This document shows, in pieces, positions 46,351 through 57,786 of a stretch of DNA of 64,000 bases (position 1 is the stretch's first letter; each line of letters begins with the position of its first letter). The notes under the pieces were generated by a model. That model was not told where the DNA came from, did no database searches, and worked only from the letters and a program-made list of their open reading frames with translations. The stretch spans positions 17,224,561-17,288,560 of the forward strand of contig OY759267.1 of the NCBI GenBank assembly GCA_963662155.1, in the 5' to 3' direction. A program made the position numbers and the translations under genes. The stretch comes from Lamellibrachia columna (taxonomy: Eukaryota > Annelida > Polychaeta > Sabellida > Siboglinidae).

Positions 46351-49300
46351 ACTTTACACACAGAGTTTGTGCACTTGAGATACTTAAAATAGCTCCATAC
46401 AAAAAAGGACGTTATCGTTTTTCTAGTTGTTTGTGGCAGGTGTGATACGAAAAATGTTCACGCATGAACGCAGGTTGTCGTCGAGCTTAGCGATGCTTGA
46501 CGAGTCCCGTGTCTGATTGCAGGGCAATCTGATGGTACGTCACAATGACGAATCGGAGCAATTCCACTCAGTATTAGATCGAGTCATGTTATATCCACCT
46601 AAAAGTCCCATATGGCCATTACACATTTTATGATTCGTAGACAGAAGTTATTTTACTGTTTAATTTAGACAGCGAATAGCTTCCGCATACTTAGTTTACA
46701 CGTAGGTGATGTAAAGTTTCCAGACAACAACATCGTCTTTACACAATTTACCTTTTTTAACGTGTCTGCAGCTTAGCACATAATGTCAGTTCAACACAAA
46801 CAACTAAGGCAATATTATTGAAAACTTACAGATTGGCTTCATTTTATTTAAAAACGAAAAAGACCAGAAGCCCCGCTGTTCTAACGTAGCCCAGGTACAC
46901 TCATCCCAACACACGGTACACGGCCCGCGTTTGTCAAATGATATGCGAATAACGGGTTCGTCTACGTGTCTTACGGATTTCTGTTACCAGTGTTACAGGT
47001 ATGCACTACTCGAGGTCATAGGTCACGCATGCTATTGTGAATAACGCCGTCGATATGCGAGTTTGTGTCTGCTGATAATTTATAAATCGATGTTGTTTTG
47101 TTTCCGCTGTTCTTGAGATGTAGTAACGGGGAATGGCCTATGCACCATGACAGTCGTAAAGTAATGGGGGTGCCTTTGCCAAAGTGCCCCCCCCCCTCCC
47201 CCACTGTAATAGCGATCCGGAAATGCACTGCAATAGTAGTGTTAAAAGACTTGCAAGTGGACACTAACCAAAATCGTACATACCAGCTAGTGCCTACCTT
47301 CAAAATGTGCAGTTTTTGCCAAATATTAATATCCGTGCTTCGGGAATGTCACCACAAAAATACTTATGCGTCTTCAAATCCCCATCATGCTGCAACATCT
47401 CACTGCCAAAAATGCGACATTTCGAAGGTTCCAACCTTGCTGGCTGAATACAGTTACTTGTAGGAGACACAAGTGATTCTCGTTTCGAGTCGAAAGTTGA
47501 CGAGATAATGCACTTCCGGCCCCCAAGTTGTGCACACCATAACTTGTTAGAGGTATCAATGTCATCAAAAAACAAATCATTGGTTTTAGTACTATCATCA
47601 CATTTTAATGATAGCTGTTTTAATAAATAATAGAAGTAAATGTGTTATTGTGTGTTCTCTATTTTAATTCCAAATGTGTTTAAGTTAAATGTGACAGTTA
47701 GCATGGTGTCGTTGGGGACCGGAAGTGAGCATCTATGGGTAATTATGTACAAATTTGCATAAACCAACAGGCGCCAAACGAGACTATTCGGAAATAAAAT
47801 CAGCGAAATCGGCTAAATTGCATATTTTAGGCACTACATTTCCGGCAGTCTAATTGTGGTCGTACCTCACCAGTTTGCCAGCAAATATAGGCGCGTCGTT
47901 CACGCCACCTTGTGAGCGTGTGGTGATGCATCTTCGCCATCGCGCTGGAGGAAAACGTTATGGCGGTGTCGGCGTGTCATAGCGATTCATTGTCTGCGAG
48001 GTTGGCGACATGCGCGCCGCAGTAAAGTCCACAATCCGCCGGTCTGCACCGTCTCGATGAACTGATACGAGACGAGATCATTCAGTGTTCCCTCCGTCTC
48101 AGTCGGTCTTTGCACTCCTCCGGGTAAGTCGTGGTCGTAGCCATTATTACGTAATTTGTAAACAAACACCGTCTAATTTCCTGTCTAATAAAATGACGTT
48201 CGTTTGAGGACGATCGGCATTTCAGTTCGATTATTATTAGAATAATATATCAAGGGTGCGAAGACAATGGGAATTACCCACACCTATCACTCGGCGGCGC
48301 GGATCTTGACGTGCGGTTTCTACAATAGTAATTAATATGCTGCTGGTAACTGAGACTGATCGAACACGTGTATGAGTCTAGCAGGCGTGCATTTAGTAGG
48401 CCTGATTTTGTAAACTATGCGCGCTCGTAAACTTGACTAATTCAGTATTTTTGCCAATTTCCGTGACGTTGTCTGGTGCACAATTAACTAATCACCTTTT
48501 CTTTACAAATATACGACTAGACAGTCTGATACTGTCGAATATATATATAGGGTTAACTAATTTTAAGAACGTTCCTGTACGACAAAAATGAACTGTTCTT
48601 GTTTTGGTGACCACATGACCACACGTGTGACCTACCAATTTGCTTATACTATTACATTCATACTATTAAAGGTACACAGTTTTAACGTTTCTATCGTAAA
48701 TAATAATATAGGATAAACTATATCTATATAATTTTAATATAAACTATATTTATTCTAACACGCTGACCACCCAGATGTGTTTTACTGAACCAAGTTGTTT
48801 AATTTAACCTGCATGTGTTTAATTGGACAGTATCGACTCGACTATGATGTTAACGTTGCCTGCTGAATGGCAAGGTCGATAGTCATAACCATATAATAGT
48901 CAAATGATAATATGATTATAAAATTGTGGTTCATTAAATCACATTGGGAAGGTGAAACTGCCATATAGTTTATTTTATTATAGTATTGCCTGTTTTAATT
49001 TATAATTACGTCCTTTATATATTTTTTAAATTTACAAACATAACTTAAAACATGATGTTCATACACCTTTTAAATTTGTTATATTTAAGTCATTTTTTTT
49101 TTAATTCATGTATTATCATTGGTTGGTTTATTGTGCCAATTGTATAATTCAATTGTATAATCCATTTTAATAAAATTATTATTATTAATGTTACAACAGG
49201 TATCGTTTATACTAGGCCTCCCCAAGCTGTGACGAATAAAAGTAGGTGCGTGCGTGCATGCGTGCGTGCATGCGGGCGTCCGTGCGGGCGTATAGTGCAT

Positions 49301-49850
49301 GTAAGCCTAATTTTAAGCCATACGTGTAATGCACTTGGCAGATCGGCAGTGGGTGCATCACGACAACGAGTCGCAAGTCACGCGTGGCGACAGCTGCCGT
49401 CGTAAGTCCACCAGTCACCCGCTTGTCAGCAGACTGATATCATATTAGTCGTGTCTCGTCACTATAGTTTTTTGTCGGGTCGGGAACGGCTTCTACTGGG
49501 CCAGGTTAGCAAAACGTTGTGCATTTTCTGTTAAAAGCATGACATTTGTACAGTGCTTCTGTATGTCATTCTGAGATATTTTATAGAGATGTTTCTGTGT
49601 AGAATTGTTCGGTTTCAGTGATCTTACTGTGCTCTCGTGCATTATTTAGTATTATAAAATTATTTTATTGTGTTTTGACAGCAACACAATGCATTGTGTT
49701 CAACATTTCAGCAACCAAAGCTGATTCGTAATGCCAGTGGCGTACCTGGGACCTGGCAAAGGGGTGAGGCCAGGGGGGAAGCTTGGTCACCCGTTGGTTT
49801 ACCATGCCACCATGTGGTGGCGCAACAGGTTACGTTAGAAAAAAAATATT
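46351..49850. other. Unassigned 3.5-kb stretch
   Basis: No gene recognised. A CpG-richer patch at about 47880-48130 contains short ATG frames on both strands, one starting MATTTTYPEEC on minus; it might be a promoter or first exon, but nothing connects to it. A gcgt/gcat simple repeat lies at about 49245-49290. Confidence 0.4.
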
Positions 49851-49854
49851 TTTA

Positions 49855-50190
49855 AAGTCTCAAGTCTCAAGTCTCAAGTGGTTTATTCCAAACAGCCCAA
49901 ACTTGGGCTAACGCAGGAGTTTGTGGTGGACTGTGCGCATGCGCTGTGGGTGGTACATTCGATTAAAAGACTAGTATCATTAATGTTGCTGAAATGGTTT
50001 TTATCTGATAGTTTTATTTATTTTATGTATAGGATGTTTGACGAAAATGTTTAATAGGTTGGTTATGTGTATGGATACTGTCGCTGCCTTGCCACATGCA
50101 CACATAGACAGTCTCCATACCCACACCATGGATAAGTTTACGCTGAGCACTGTGTTTTAAAGGCAGTTTAGGTGAGGAGGTGTGGTGAAA
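49855..50190 (-). repeat. Dispersed repeat, copy 2 of 1885-2210
   Basis: Reverse complement of the copy near the window start, with three ctcaagt units at its end. Confidence 0.8.
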
Positions 50191-50570
50191 GGGAGACTAG
50201 TTAATGCACCTATGATAACGTTCTGTCCCTGCAAGTAGATAGAACTCTTTCCTTCGTGTTGGTTTACTTTCTTACCTCCTGGCAATGATTAACTGCTATA
50301 CGCTAGTTGCCTCTTCTTAACCCGGAACAGCCAAACAACCCTTGGAAGTCATCTTGTACAACTAATTGGGGATTTTGCATGTTGTGTCAGAATGATACAG
50401 AAAAATCCTTGCAGTGTCCAGCAAACAGTGAAGAGGAACCAAAAAGGCATTAGTTACAAACCGTCGCGGATGACATGTGTCAGTTAAATTACTACGACCC
50501 ATCCCTATATACCCTAGCCTTCCCTGGAATACTGTCAAATCGTGTCAGATGAGCAGAATGCACAGTCGCA

Positions 50571-50669
50571 TTTTGATGGATGGTGTACGGGACGTGGAAG
50601 CCATTTTGATGGATGGTGTACGGGACGTGGAAGCCATTTTGATGGGTGGTGTACGGGACGTGGAAGCCA
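50571..50669. repeat. 33-bp tandem repeat, 3 copies
   Basis: Unit ttttgatggatggtgtacgg plus gacgtggaagcca. No gene recognised around it (50200-51450). Confidence 0.9.
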
Positions 50670-51465
50670 TTGTCAGCATTCAACGAATATGGAAAAGACT
50701 GCATGAGAGACATGGAAGCTAGCTGTATAATGATGTCACCGCAGCATTTGAGGAGCTCAGTCGCATGACCGATTAACTTAGCGAGACGTCCGTCTCCCTA
50801 ACCGAACGCTGTGTCCTACACGATCGGACGAGCGATATTACAGGAGTCAGTGAGACCAGGAAGGGGCGTGAACATGCTTAAGTCAAGTAAGTCAAGTCCG
50901 GTTAAACATTTAAAAATATTGGTGCGTTCGGCCTAATAGCCTCTTTGTGGAATGTTGACAGGCGAGTTGTCCGCGACTATCTCTTCTTGTCGTCTGACAT
51001 CAGCTCTGTGCACTTATTCAGTGTATAAGTGTGTAAAAAGTTCACATAATTACAACACACTAGGGACTTTGTATAGACATAACGACAGACGAATACCATG
51101 AGTGGCTTGTAGCCTCCCACGAACTGCAGGTTATTGTTCGCTGTTAACAGATAAGAATTAATATTCAACAGTGTTGACACGGCGTACACTGGTCTTAGTG
51201 AGAAACGCCATGAATGTATAATACCACAGTATAATGTTTATTTACAAATGTTCCTTGACATTACCCGACGGAAATTGAATCAAAGGCCTGTTATCGGATC
51301 TTGTCTAACTCAGATAATTCGACGCATTTCACCGCACATCATAGATAAACTGACGTTCATTAGATATACTTCACATTGTGCTAAACATACATAAATTGGG
51401 GATGCATGCATTTGTACAAACACTTTAATTGACACATGTGTACAGAATAGGTAGTACATATAGAA

Positions 51466-51584
51466 ATACACACACACGCACGCACGCACACGCATGCACC
51501 CACGCTCACACGCACGCACGCACGCACGCACGCTCACACGTATGTACGCACGCACGCGCGCTCGCGCGCGCGAACACACACACA

Positions 51585-51619
<35 letters not shown>

Positions 51620-51620
51620 T
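51466..51620. repeat. Alternating purine-pyrimidine tract (CA/CG)n
   Basis: Mixed cacacg, gcac, cgcgcg and cacaca runs, including gcgcgctcgcgcgcgcg, of the type prone to form Z-DNA. Open frames through it are artefacts. The stretch 51621-52470 that follows has nothing I can assign. Confidence 0.9.
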
Positions 51621-52479
51621 CAGTCAGCAACGGGTAAGCCGATTACAGTTGAACTGTTATGTATCGTGCTGTTACGACATTCTGTCTTGTATGTGTCTGT
51701 GGTAGTGATTTGGTGATTCCCAGTATCCATTGACGACGCTCATTTTCCACGCCCAGGTGAGGCTGATGTTCAACACGCTTCCCTGCGCCCCTGGTGTTCA
51801 GTTTTGTGCCAGAAATAGTCGGTGTCCATTTCCTTGCAGATGTCTTTGTACTAGTTCATCGAGTTGTCTCCATGTGTCATCTAGTTTAAGCAATTGACGG
51901 TACCTGTGTTCACAAGTGTTCTATGCGCCATCTGCGGCAGCTTTTTTTTTTCTTAGCTCTGCGTAGTAATAATTGTTTAATATCTGCTGAACAATCGTCA
52001 GAGCTGCATATATGAAACCAGTGAGCAGGTGATCCATTGGCTTGTTCAACATGGATATATCATAACGATATTATGTGTAGTTTGTGGTCAAGAAATTGTG
52101 TACACACCTGTCAACAGCGACACAGTTATCGGCATTACACCTATGAATACCAGTTCAGTTCAGTATGATGTCCGACGTACAGTACAACAGGCGTGAATTG
52201 CTAAGCCTTTGGAATGTCAAGTCACAGAAGGACATTGGATTACCTGCCCCATTGTACTGGTAATTAGGACACAATGGCATCGCACAGCAATCACGAAACT
52301 GTCGAGGCGTAAACGTAAACACAACCTAGTCAAATTAGTGGTCATGTATAATCGCCCATGTCTATCTACAAGGACGTGTACCTGTCATGGCCCTAACCTT
52401 GTATCCGTGGCACGGTGCTCAGGTGAGACAAACACTCAACGAGACGGAACACTGGGGCCCAGCAAGACATCACACAAAG

Positions 52480-52611
52480 CCACAACACCTGTATCACTGG
52501 GCCACAACACCTGTATCACTGGGCCACAACACCTGTATCTCTGGGCCACAACACCTATATCACTGGGCCACAACACCTGTATCACTGGGCCACAACACCT
52601 GTATCGCTGGG
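52480..52611. repeat. 22-bp minisatellite, 6 copies
   Basis: Unit cacaacacctgtatcactgg plus gc. Confidence 0.93.
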
Positions 52612-52630
52612 TCTCGTCAATGCCTGCAGG

Positions 52631-53595
52631 CAGCCTTGTTAACAAATGCAAATGCATTTGAATGCGCATTTAATGTTGAGCATTTGAATGCGCATTCAAG
52701 TGCCTCCATAAGATTGTAAATGCATTTACATTTGAATGCGTACCTTAAACATTTGCATTTGAATGCGACCCACAAACATTTGATTTGTCACATGCACAAC
52801 CAAATGCACAATCAAATGCATGAGTAATTCTTTGAATAATTATTATTGTTAGATTCACTTTCACAAGTTCACAGCATGCCATTGGAAAAAGTGTTCTGTA
52901 GTGAGCAGTACCCTCAGCAGATTATGAAATAATTGTCTGACCTGTGAATCCACTTTCACAACGTGCTCTTTAAAAAATTATCTGTTGGTCAACAGGTCAA
53001 TGCATGAGCTGTTATTCATACAACATGAACATACCAACTGGTCTATAAGTTGATGGCTGAAGGTTGTCTTCCCAGTGGCCCCACCAGTGGACAGTCTATT
53101 GTCTTGGGTTCCCCTTCCATTCTGGCCTACCTGAATAATTAGCCTTTCATTCCCTGCCATGGTTCCCAGTAAACTGTCAATTGTATATTCCTCCCTCCCA
53201 TTTCCACCACCTCTGCAGGCCTGAAATTGTATCTCTCAGTGTATGACTCTACATACATGTTCGTGTAGTGGGACTGGTATGTAGTGGTACTTAGTGATTA
53301 TAATAATGTACTATTGCATTTATTAAATAAATTAATAATGTGATTGTATAAATTACGTTGTTTTATCTCCAAATAAAACAAAACGTTAATATAAAGCCAA
53401 ACATTTGAAATTCATTCAAATGCATTTGCAAATGTGTAACCAAAACATTTGCATTTGCATTTTAATGCGACCCCAAAAATTTGCATTTGCATTTTAATGC
53501 CTTCCTGGAAAATGGCATTTGCATTCGCATCTGCATTTGAATCAAGTGAAACATTTGCATTGAAATACGTTGACATGTATTTGTTAACAAGCCTG
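52631..53595. mobile_element. hAT-type non-autonomous transposon C (8-bp TSD, 7/8)
   Basis: Inverted termini CAGCCTTGTTAACAAAT and CAGGCTTGTTAACAAAT are flanked by cctgcagg (52623-52630) and cctgcaag (53596-53603). Subterminal zones are built of catttgcatttgaatgcg-type repeats. The core shares one block with hAT A (gagctgttattcatacaaca) and another with hAT B (ccagtggacagtctattgt), so the three are relatives. No transposase frame remains. Confidence 0.8.
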
Positions 53596-53635
53596 CCTGC
53601 AAGATGGATATATTTATTGATTATTCGACTGATGC

Positions 53636-53760
53636 CTTGTTCTCGTGGCAATCACGGAGACTTGTTCTCGTGGCAATCACGGAGACTTGTTCTCGTGGCA
53701 ATCACGGAGACTTGTTCTCGTGGCAATCACGGAGACTTGTTCTCGTGGCAATCACGGAGA
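53636..53760. repeat. 25-bp minisatellite, 5 copies, from the endonuclease ITETW region
   Basis: Unit cttgttctcgtggcaatcac plus ggaga. One frame reads ITETCSRGNHGD, the catalytic-Glu motif region of LINE endonucleases. Confidence 0.95.
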
Positions 53761-54220
53761 CCTCGCACAGCCCGGGAGACAATCTTCAAATACCAAAAGA
53801 CATAATACCTACCGGTTATGCAATTGTCCACGTGCCTTGGAGAAAAAACGAGCGAGGGGCGGCTTTCTCTACCAATCCAGCTTCAAAGTCATCGTTAACC
53901 GTAAAGAGGCGATGCAATCGTTTGAATTTATGGGCATCGATGTCGTGTCGTCGGCTAGCTACACCAATTTCGTTGTTTTTTATCATTCGCCTCCGTCAAG
54001 CAAGAACAAGCTATCGTATAATGACTTTCTTAGCGAGTTTGCCGGATTCATGGAAGGCTACTCCATGACTTCCTGTTGCTTCGAGGTGATCGGCGACTTC
54101 ATTGTCCACTGGGACAAGCTATCTGACAGCAATGTGAAACGCTTCGTTGACCTGATTGAATATGTATATATTGTCCAGCACGTTGACACGGCGACACACA
54201 TTGATGGTCACATCATCGAC

Positions 54221-54605
54221 CTGGTCCTCACGCGAGTGGAGGACCACGGTATTACCTTGTCCTCACGCGAATGGAGGACCACGGTATTACCTGGTCCTCA
54301 CGCGAGTGGAGGACCACGGTATTACCTGGTCCTCACGCAAGTGGAGGACCACGGTATTACCTGGTCCTCACACGAGTGGAGGACCACGGTATTACCTGGT
54401 CCTCACGCGAGTGGAGGACCACAGTATTACCTGGTCCTCACGCGAGTGGAGGACCATGGTATTACCTGGTCCTCACGCGAGTGGAGGACCACGGTATTAC
54501 CTGGTCCTCACGCGAGTGGAGGACCACGGTATTACTTGGTCCTCACGCGAGTGGAGGACCACGGTATTACCTGGTCCTCACGCGAGTGGAGGACCACGGT
54601 ATCAC
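54221..54605. repeat. 35-bp minisatellite, 11 copies, from DLVLTRVEDHGI codons
   Basis: Each unit contains an 8-bp hairpin, tggtcctc...gaggacca, with a 9-nt loop (acgcgagtg). Confidence 0.95.
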
Positions 54606-54970
54606 CTCAACGAAAACGTTTCCATCAGGTCATTTCTGGCGCTGTTGATATGTAAAAGAAAACGAGTGTTCCGATGACAGTGATCACTTAACGGAAAAAC
54701 ACAAGCGCATCAACAAGGTTGCTTACGCGATGACATTGCATTGTCTACATTGGCCACAATGCCTGCTGCTACATAACCAGTTGGTCTTGTTGAAAAGTAC
54801 AACATCGTCCTGTCCGAAATCGTCGATAAACACGCGCCCTTACAGTCATGTCAGCTAGCTATCCGTCCATTGGTACCATGGTTCATTGAGGAGCTGGCCA
54901 AACGAGTTCAACGGCAACTAGAACGCACACGGAAACGAACGTCTCTCCGCATCAATCGTGATATCTCCAA

Positions 54971-55034
54971 GACGCAATGCGATATCAAGACGCAATGCGA
55001 TATCAAGACGCAATGCGATATCAAGACGCAATGC
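54971..55034. repeat. 18-bp tandem repeat, 4 copies, in LINE linker
   Basis: Unit gacgcaatgcgatatcaa, immediately after the RTSLRINRDISK codons. Confidence 0.93.
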
Positions 55035-55428
55035 GCACATGTAAAGAAGCTTACCAACACGGTTGCCACGGCCTTTCTCTTACATCCTCTAGTTTTGCTT
55101 GTGGTCGACATATCGCAATGTGCTATCCGTTGTTGGCGGTTTTCTGTAATTTCCTAATTACGAAATTTCCCATGTACACTAACTAGCGTATTCATCCGTC
55201 GCCTGTCATCCGGCTATTTACATTTCTTTTGCTGCACATTCTGTTTCCGTCCACCTGTTTTATTCACAGTCGTACGCTTCTTCCGTCTCACATTCATCCA
55301 AACTCTCTCTCATTGTCAATTCCTCTACCTCCACCACCGCCCACGAATTTTCGCAGCCGGACTTGCAACGTACACCCAGCTGCCGCACAATGAAAGACTC
55401 TTTGGAAGGCGTCATGATATTTTTATCT

Positions 55429-55728
55429 GCATGTAGTCATTGCCAGTATCATCGCATGTAGTCATTGCCAGTATCATCGCATGTAGTCATTGCCAGTATC
55501 ATCGCATGTAGTCATTGCCAGTATCATCGCATGTAGTCATTGCCAGTATCATCGCATGTAGTCATTGCCAGTATCATCGCATGTAGTCATTGCCAGTATC
55601 ATCGCATGTAGTCATTGCCAGTATCATCGCATGTAGTCATTGCCAGTATCATCGCATGTAGTCATTGCTAGTATCATCGCATGTAGTCATTGCCAGTATC
55701 ATCGCATGTAGTCATTGCCAGTATCATC
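55429..55728. repeat. 25-bp minisatellite, 12 copies
   Basis: Near-identical units gcatgtagtcattgccagta plus tcatc. No gene recognised from here to the (GT)n tract. Confidence 0.96.
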
Positions 55729-56447
55729 GCATGCCTCCAGTTTGTCTAAGCGACTTGCGTGGGAAATTTCTTCGATCAGTATCCGCTGGTAACTTTGTGA
55801 CATTCAGATCACAAAAATAAATCTTTAAAACAGAAAGATTATTTCGTGTCTGAATTGATCCGCTACAACCTGCAATGTATTCGAACATATGCTAGTGACC
55901 AGATATATTCAGATGTCGTTTCGGTCAGGGGCCATTTTGGCAACAAACCAACTATTTTTGTGGGTCGACGCATCGTCCAATATTTTGCCAACGGACGGTG
56001 CTGCATGTAGTGAACCTATATTGACCAATCACAACAATCGCTCGAGGATTTGACTCTCAGCGATTTTGCTGGCACAACACTATGCAGATAAATAACTCTT
56101 TTGAGTGTTATTTCAACAATGATTTTGACGCAATCTCACGTAGCATGGACACATTGCAGGACTTGTTGGCGGCTGGTTACAAAGATGTTCATGGCTACTG
56201 CCGCCACGCGTTGTATCCTGCTCACCCGAGGAAGACTCGCTGGCTGCAACATACATCTGGGCGTTTCACGGGCGTTTGATACGGAAAACACAAACTGTTT
56301 TGCCGCGGTCATCGGTGCGGCACAGTCGGTGTCAACTTCTGCAGGTAGGCTGCACAATTGCTGCGGATTTATTTTCAAGATATCTGGAACAATCTTGTTA
56401 TGAGGACAGTTTCGTTATTGTTTCCTCATGCTTGATTCTTGATTCTT

Positions 56448-56530
56448 CTTCTTGTGTGCGTGTGTGTGCGCGCGCGAGTGCGTGCGTGCGTGCGTGCGTG
56501 CGTGCGGGGAGGGGTGGGGTGGGGTGCGGT

Positions 56531-56627
<97 letters not shown>

Positions 56628-56650
56628 ACGCGCGTGCGTGCCTGCATGCC
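56448..56650. repeat. (GCGT)n and (GT)n tract upstream of the HAD gene
   Basis: A gcgtgcgt run, a g-rich spacer (ggggaggggtggggtggggt), then about 48 GT units at 56531-56627. It ends about 165 bp before the HAD start codon. Confidence 0.95.
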
Positions 56651-56815
56651 TTCGTGTATGTGGGTGTTCCCACGTGCGTATAATGTTATCAGAATATTAT
56701 GCCATAATGGAAAATGTGCTAAATTGTAGTCTCTTCAAAATGGTCAACAGTTCGCGAGGGGAGTTAGGTTTAACGTTGTCGCATTCCCGGGATACAATCA
56801 ACGGGATGATATGGT

Positions 56816-57589
56816 ATGGCAGGGCCCGAGATGACGATGACCTCCGCCCCGCAGCAAGCCCCAAGGAGCAGCAGACGACACCGCCTCCCGGGTGTGACCA
56901 GCGGTCACAAGCCGGAGCTGGTGATCTTCGACAAACACGGAACTCTGATCAACTTCAACTCGGTCTGGAGTCCTTGGCTTCAAGCGTTCACGTCGAGGTA
57001 CGGACCGCTAGGTGGAGCGTCGGTGTCTCCTATGACTCTTGTCAGTGCATCTCCGAATTGTCGTCGAGGTGACTAGGCATACAGGAGGCGACGTGCGTTT
57101 AGGGAAAGCACACCTTAGCCTTATTTGCCCTTAGGTCCGTAAATTATTAAACAAATTAACATAGAATAACATCCACGAAGGTTTCTGTGAATATTTGTGT
57201 CCATAAAATCAACCGAAGACGCCTGCCTGTCTTGTTTTACGCACCTACTATATCATAATTATCGGTGTGCGCGAAATGAAATGATAAAAACACATTGGAA
57301 ACACTGAGTTTGTACCGGACAAGACGCGTCCGCGCTGTTGTGACGTCACAACAGCGTACATTTTTTTAGTTAGTTGACGCACTCTTTGTTTGACGTGCGG
57401 AAACGATTGATAACGCAGATGCTAATTTATTGTAACATGTTGACTGTAAATAAATAATGTATAATGTATATTTTTAAAAGAGTTTTACCCGATCGCATTT
57501 GATCAATCTGGAAACCTATATCTATCACGTAGATAAAGGAGCCATATTTTACGAGTACCTAACTATCAGGCAATCAAATAAAGGTCAGA

Positions 57590-57656
<67 letters not shown>

Positions 57657-57692
57657 CGAACGAACGAACGCACGCACGCACGCACGAACGAA

Positions 57693-57786
<94 letters not shown>

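Larger units (their letters stand above)
53636..55060 (+). mobile_element. LINE endonuclease and linker region with three internal minisatellites
   Basis: This is the APE-type endonuclease of a CR1/L2-like LINE. Landmarks: an ITETxxRGNHGD segment (repeated), SFEFMGIDVVS, YHSPPSSKNKLSYNDFLSEF, VIGDFIVHWD (family GDFNFHWD, Asn lost), FVDLIEY and QHVDTATHIDGHIIDLVLTR. It then carries the EN-RT linker VEKYNIVLSEIVDKHAPL and WFIEELAKRVQRQLERTRKRT. The RT part is absent. It may belong to the family at 43.2-45.5 kb. Frames are broken by the arrays. Confidence 0.88.

Noticed and set aside
53645..54655. 336-codon open frame
   Set aside because: LINE endonuclease sequence interrupted by minisatellites; not a host protein.
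55429..55728. CRISPR-like array
   Set aside because: Units are contiguous tandem repeats with no unique spacers, in an animal genome.
56426..56683. Cys/Val or Thr/His repeat proteins in all frames of the GT tract
   Set aside because: Simple-sequence artefact of (GT)n and (GCGT)n.
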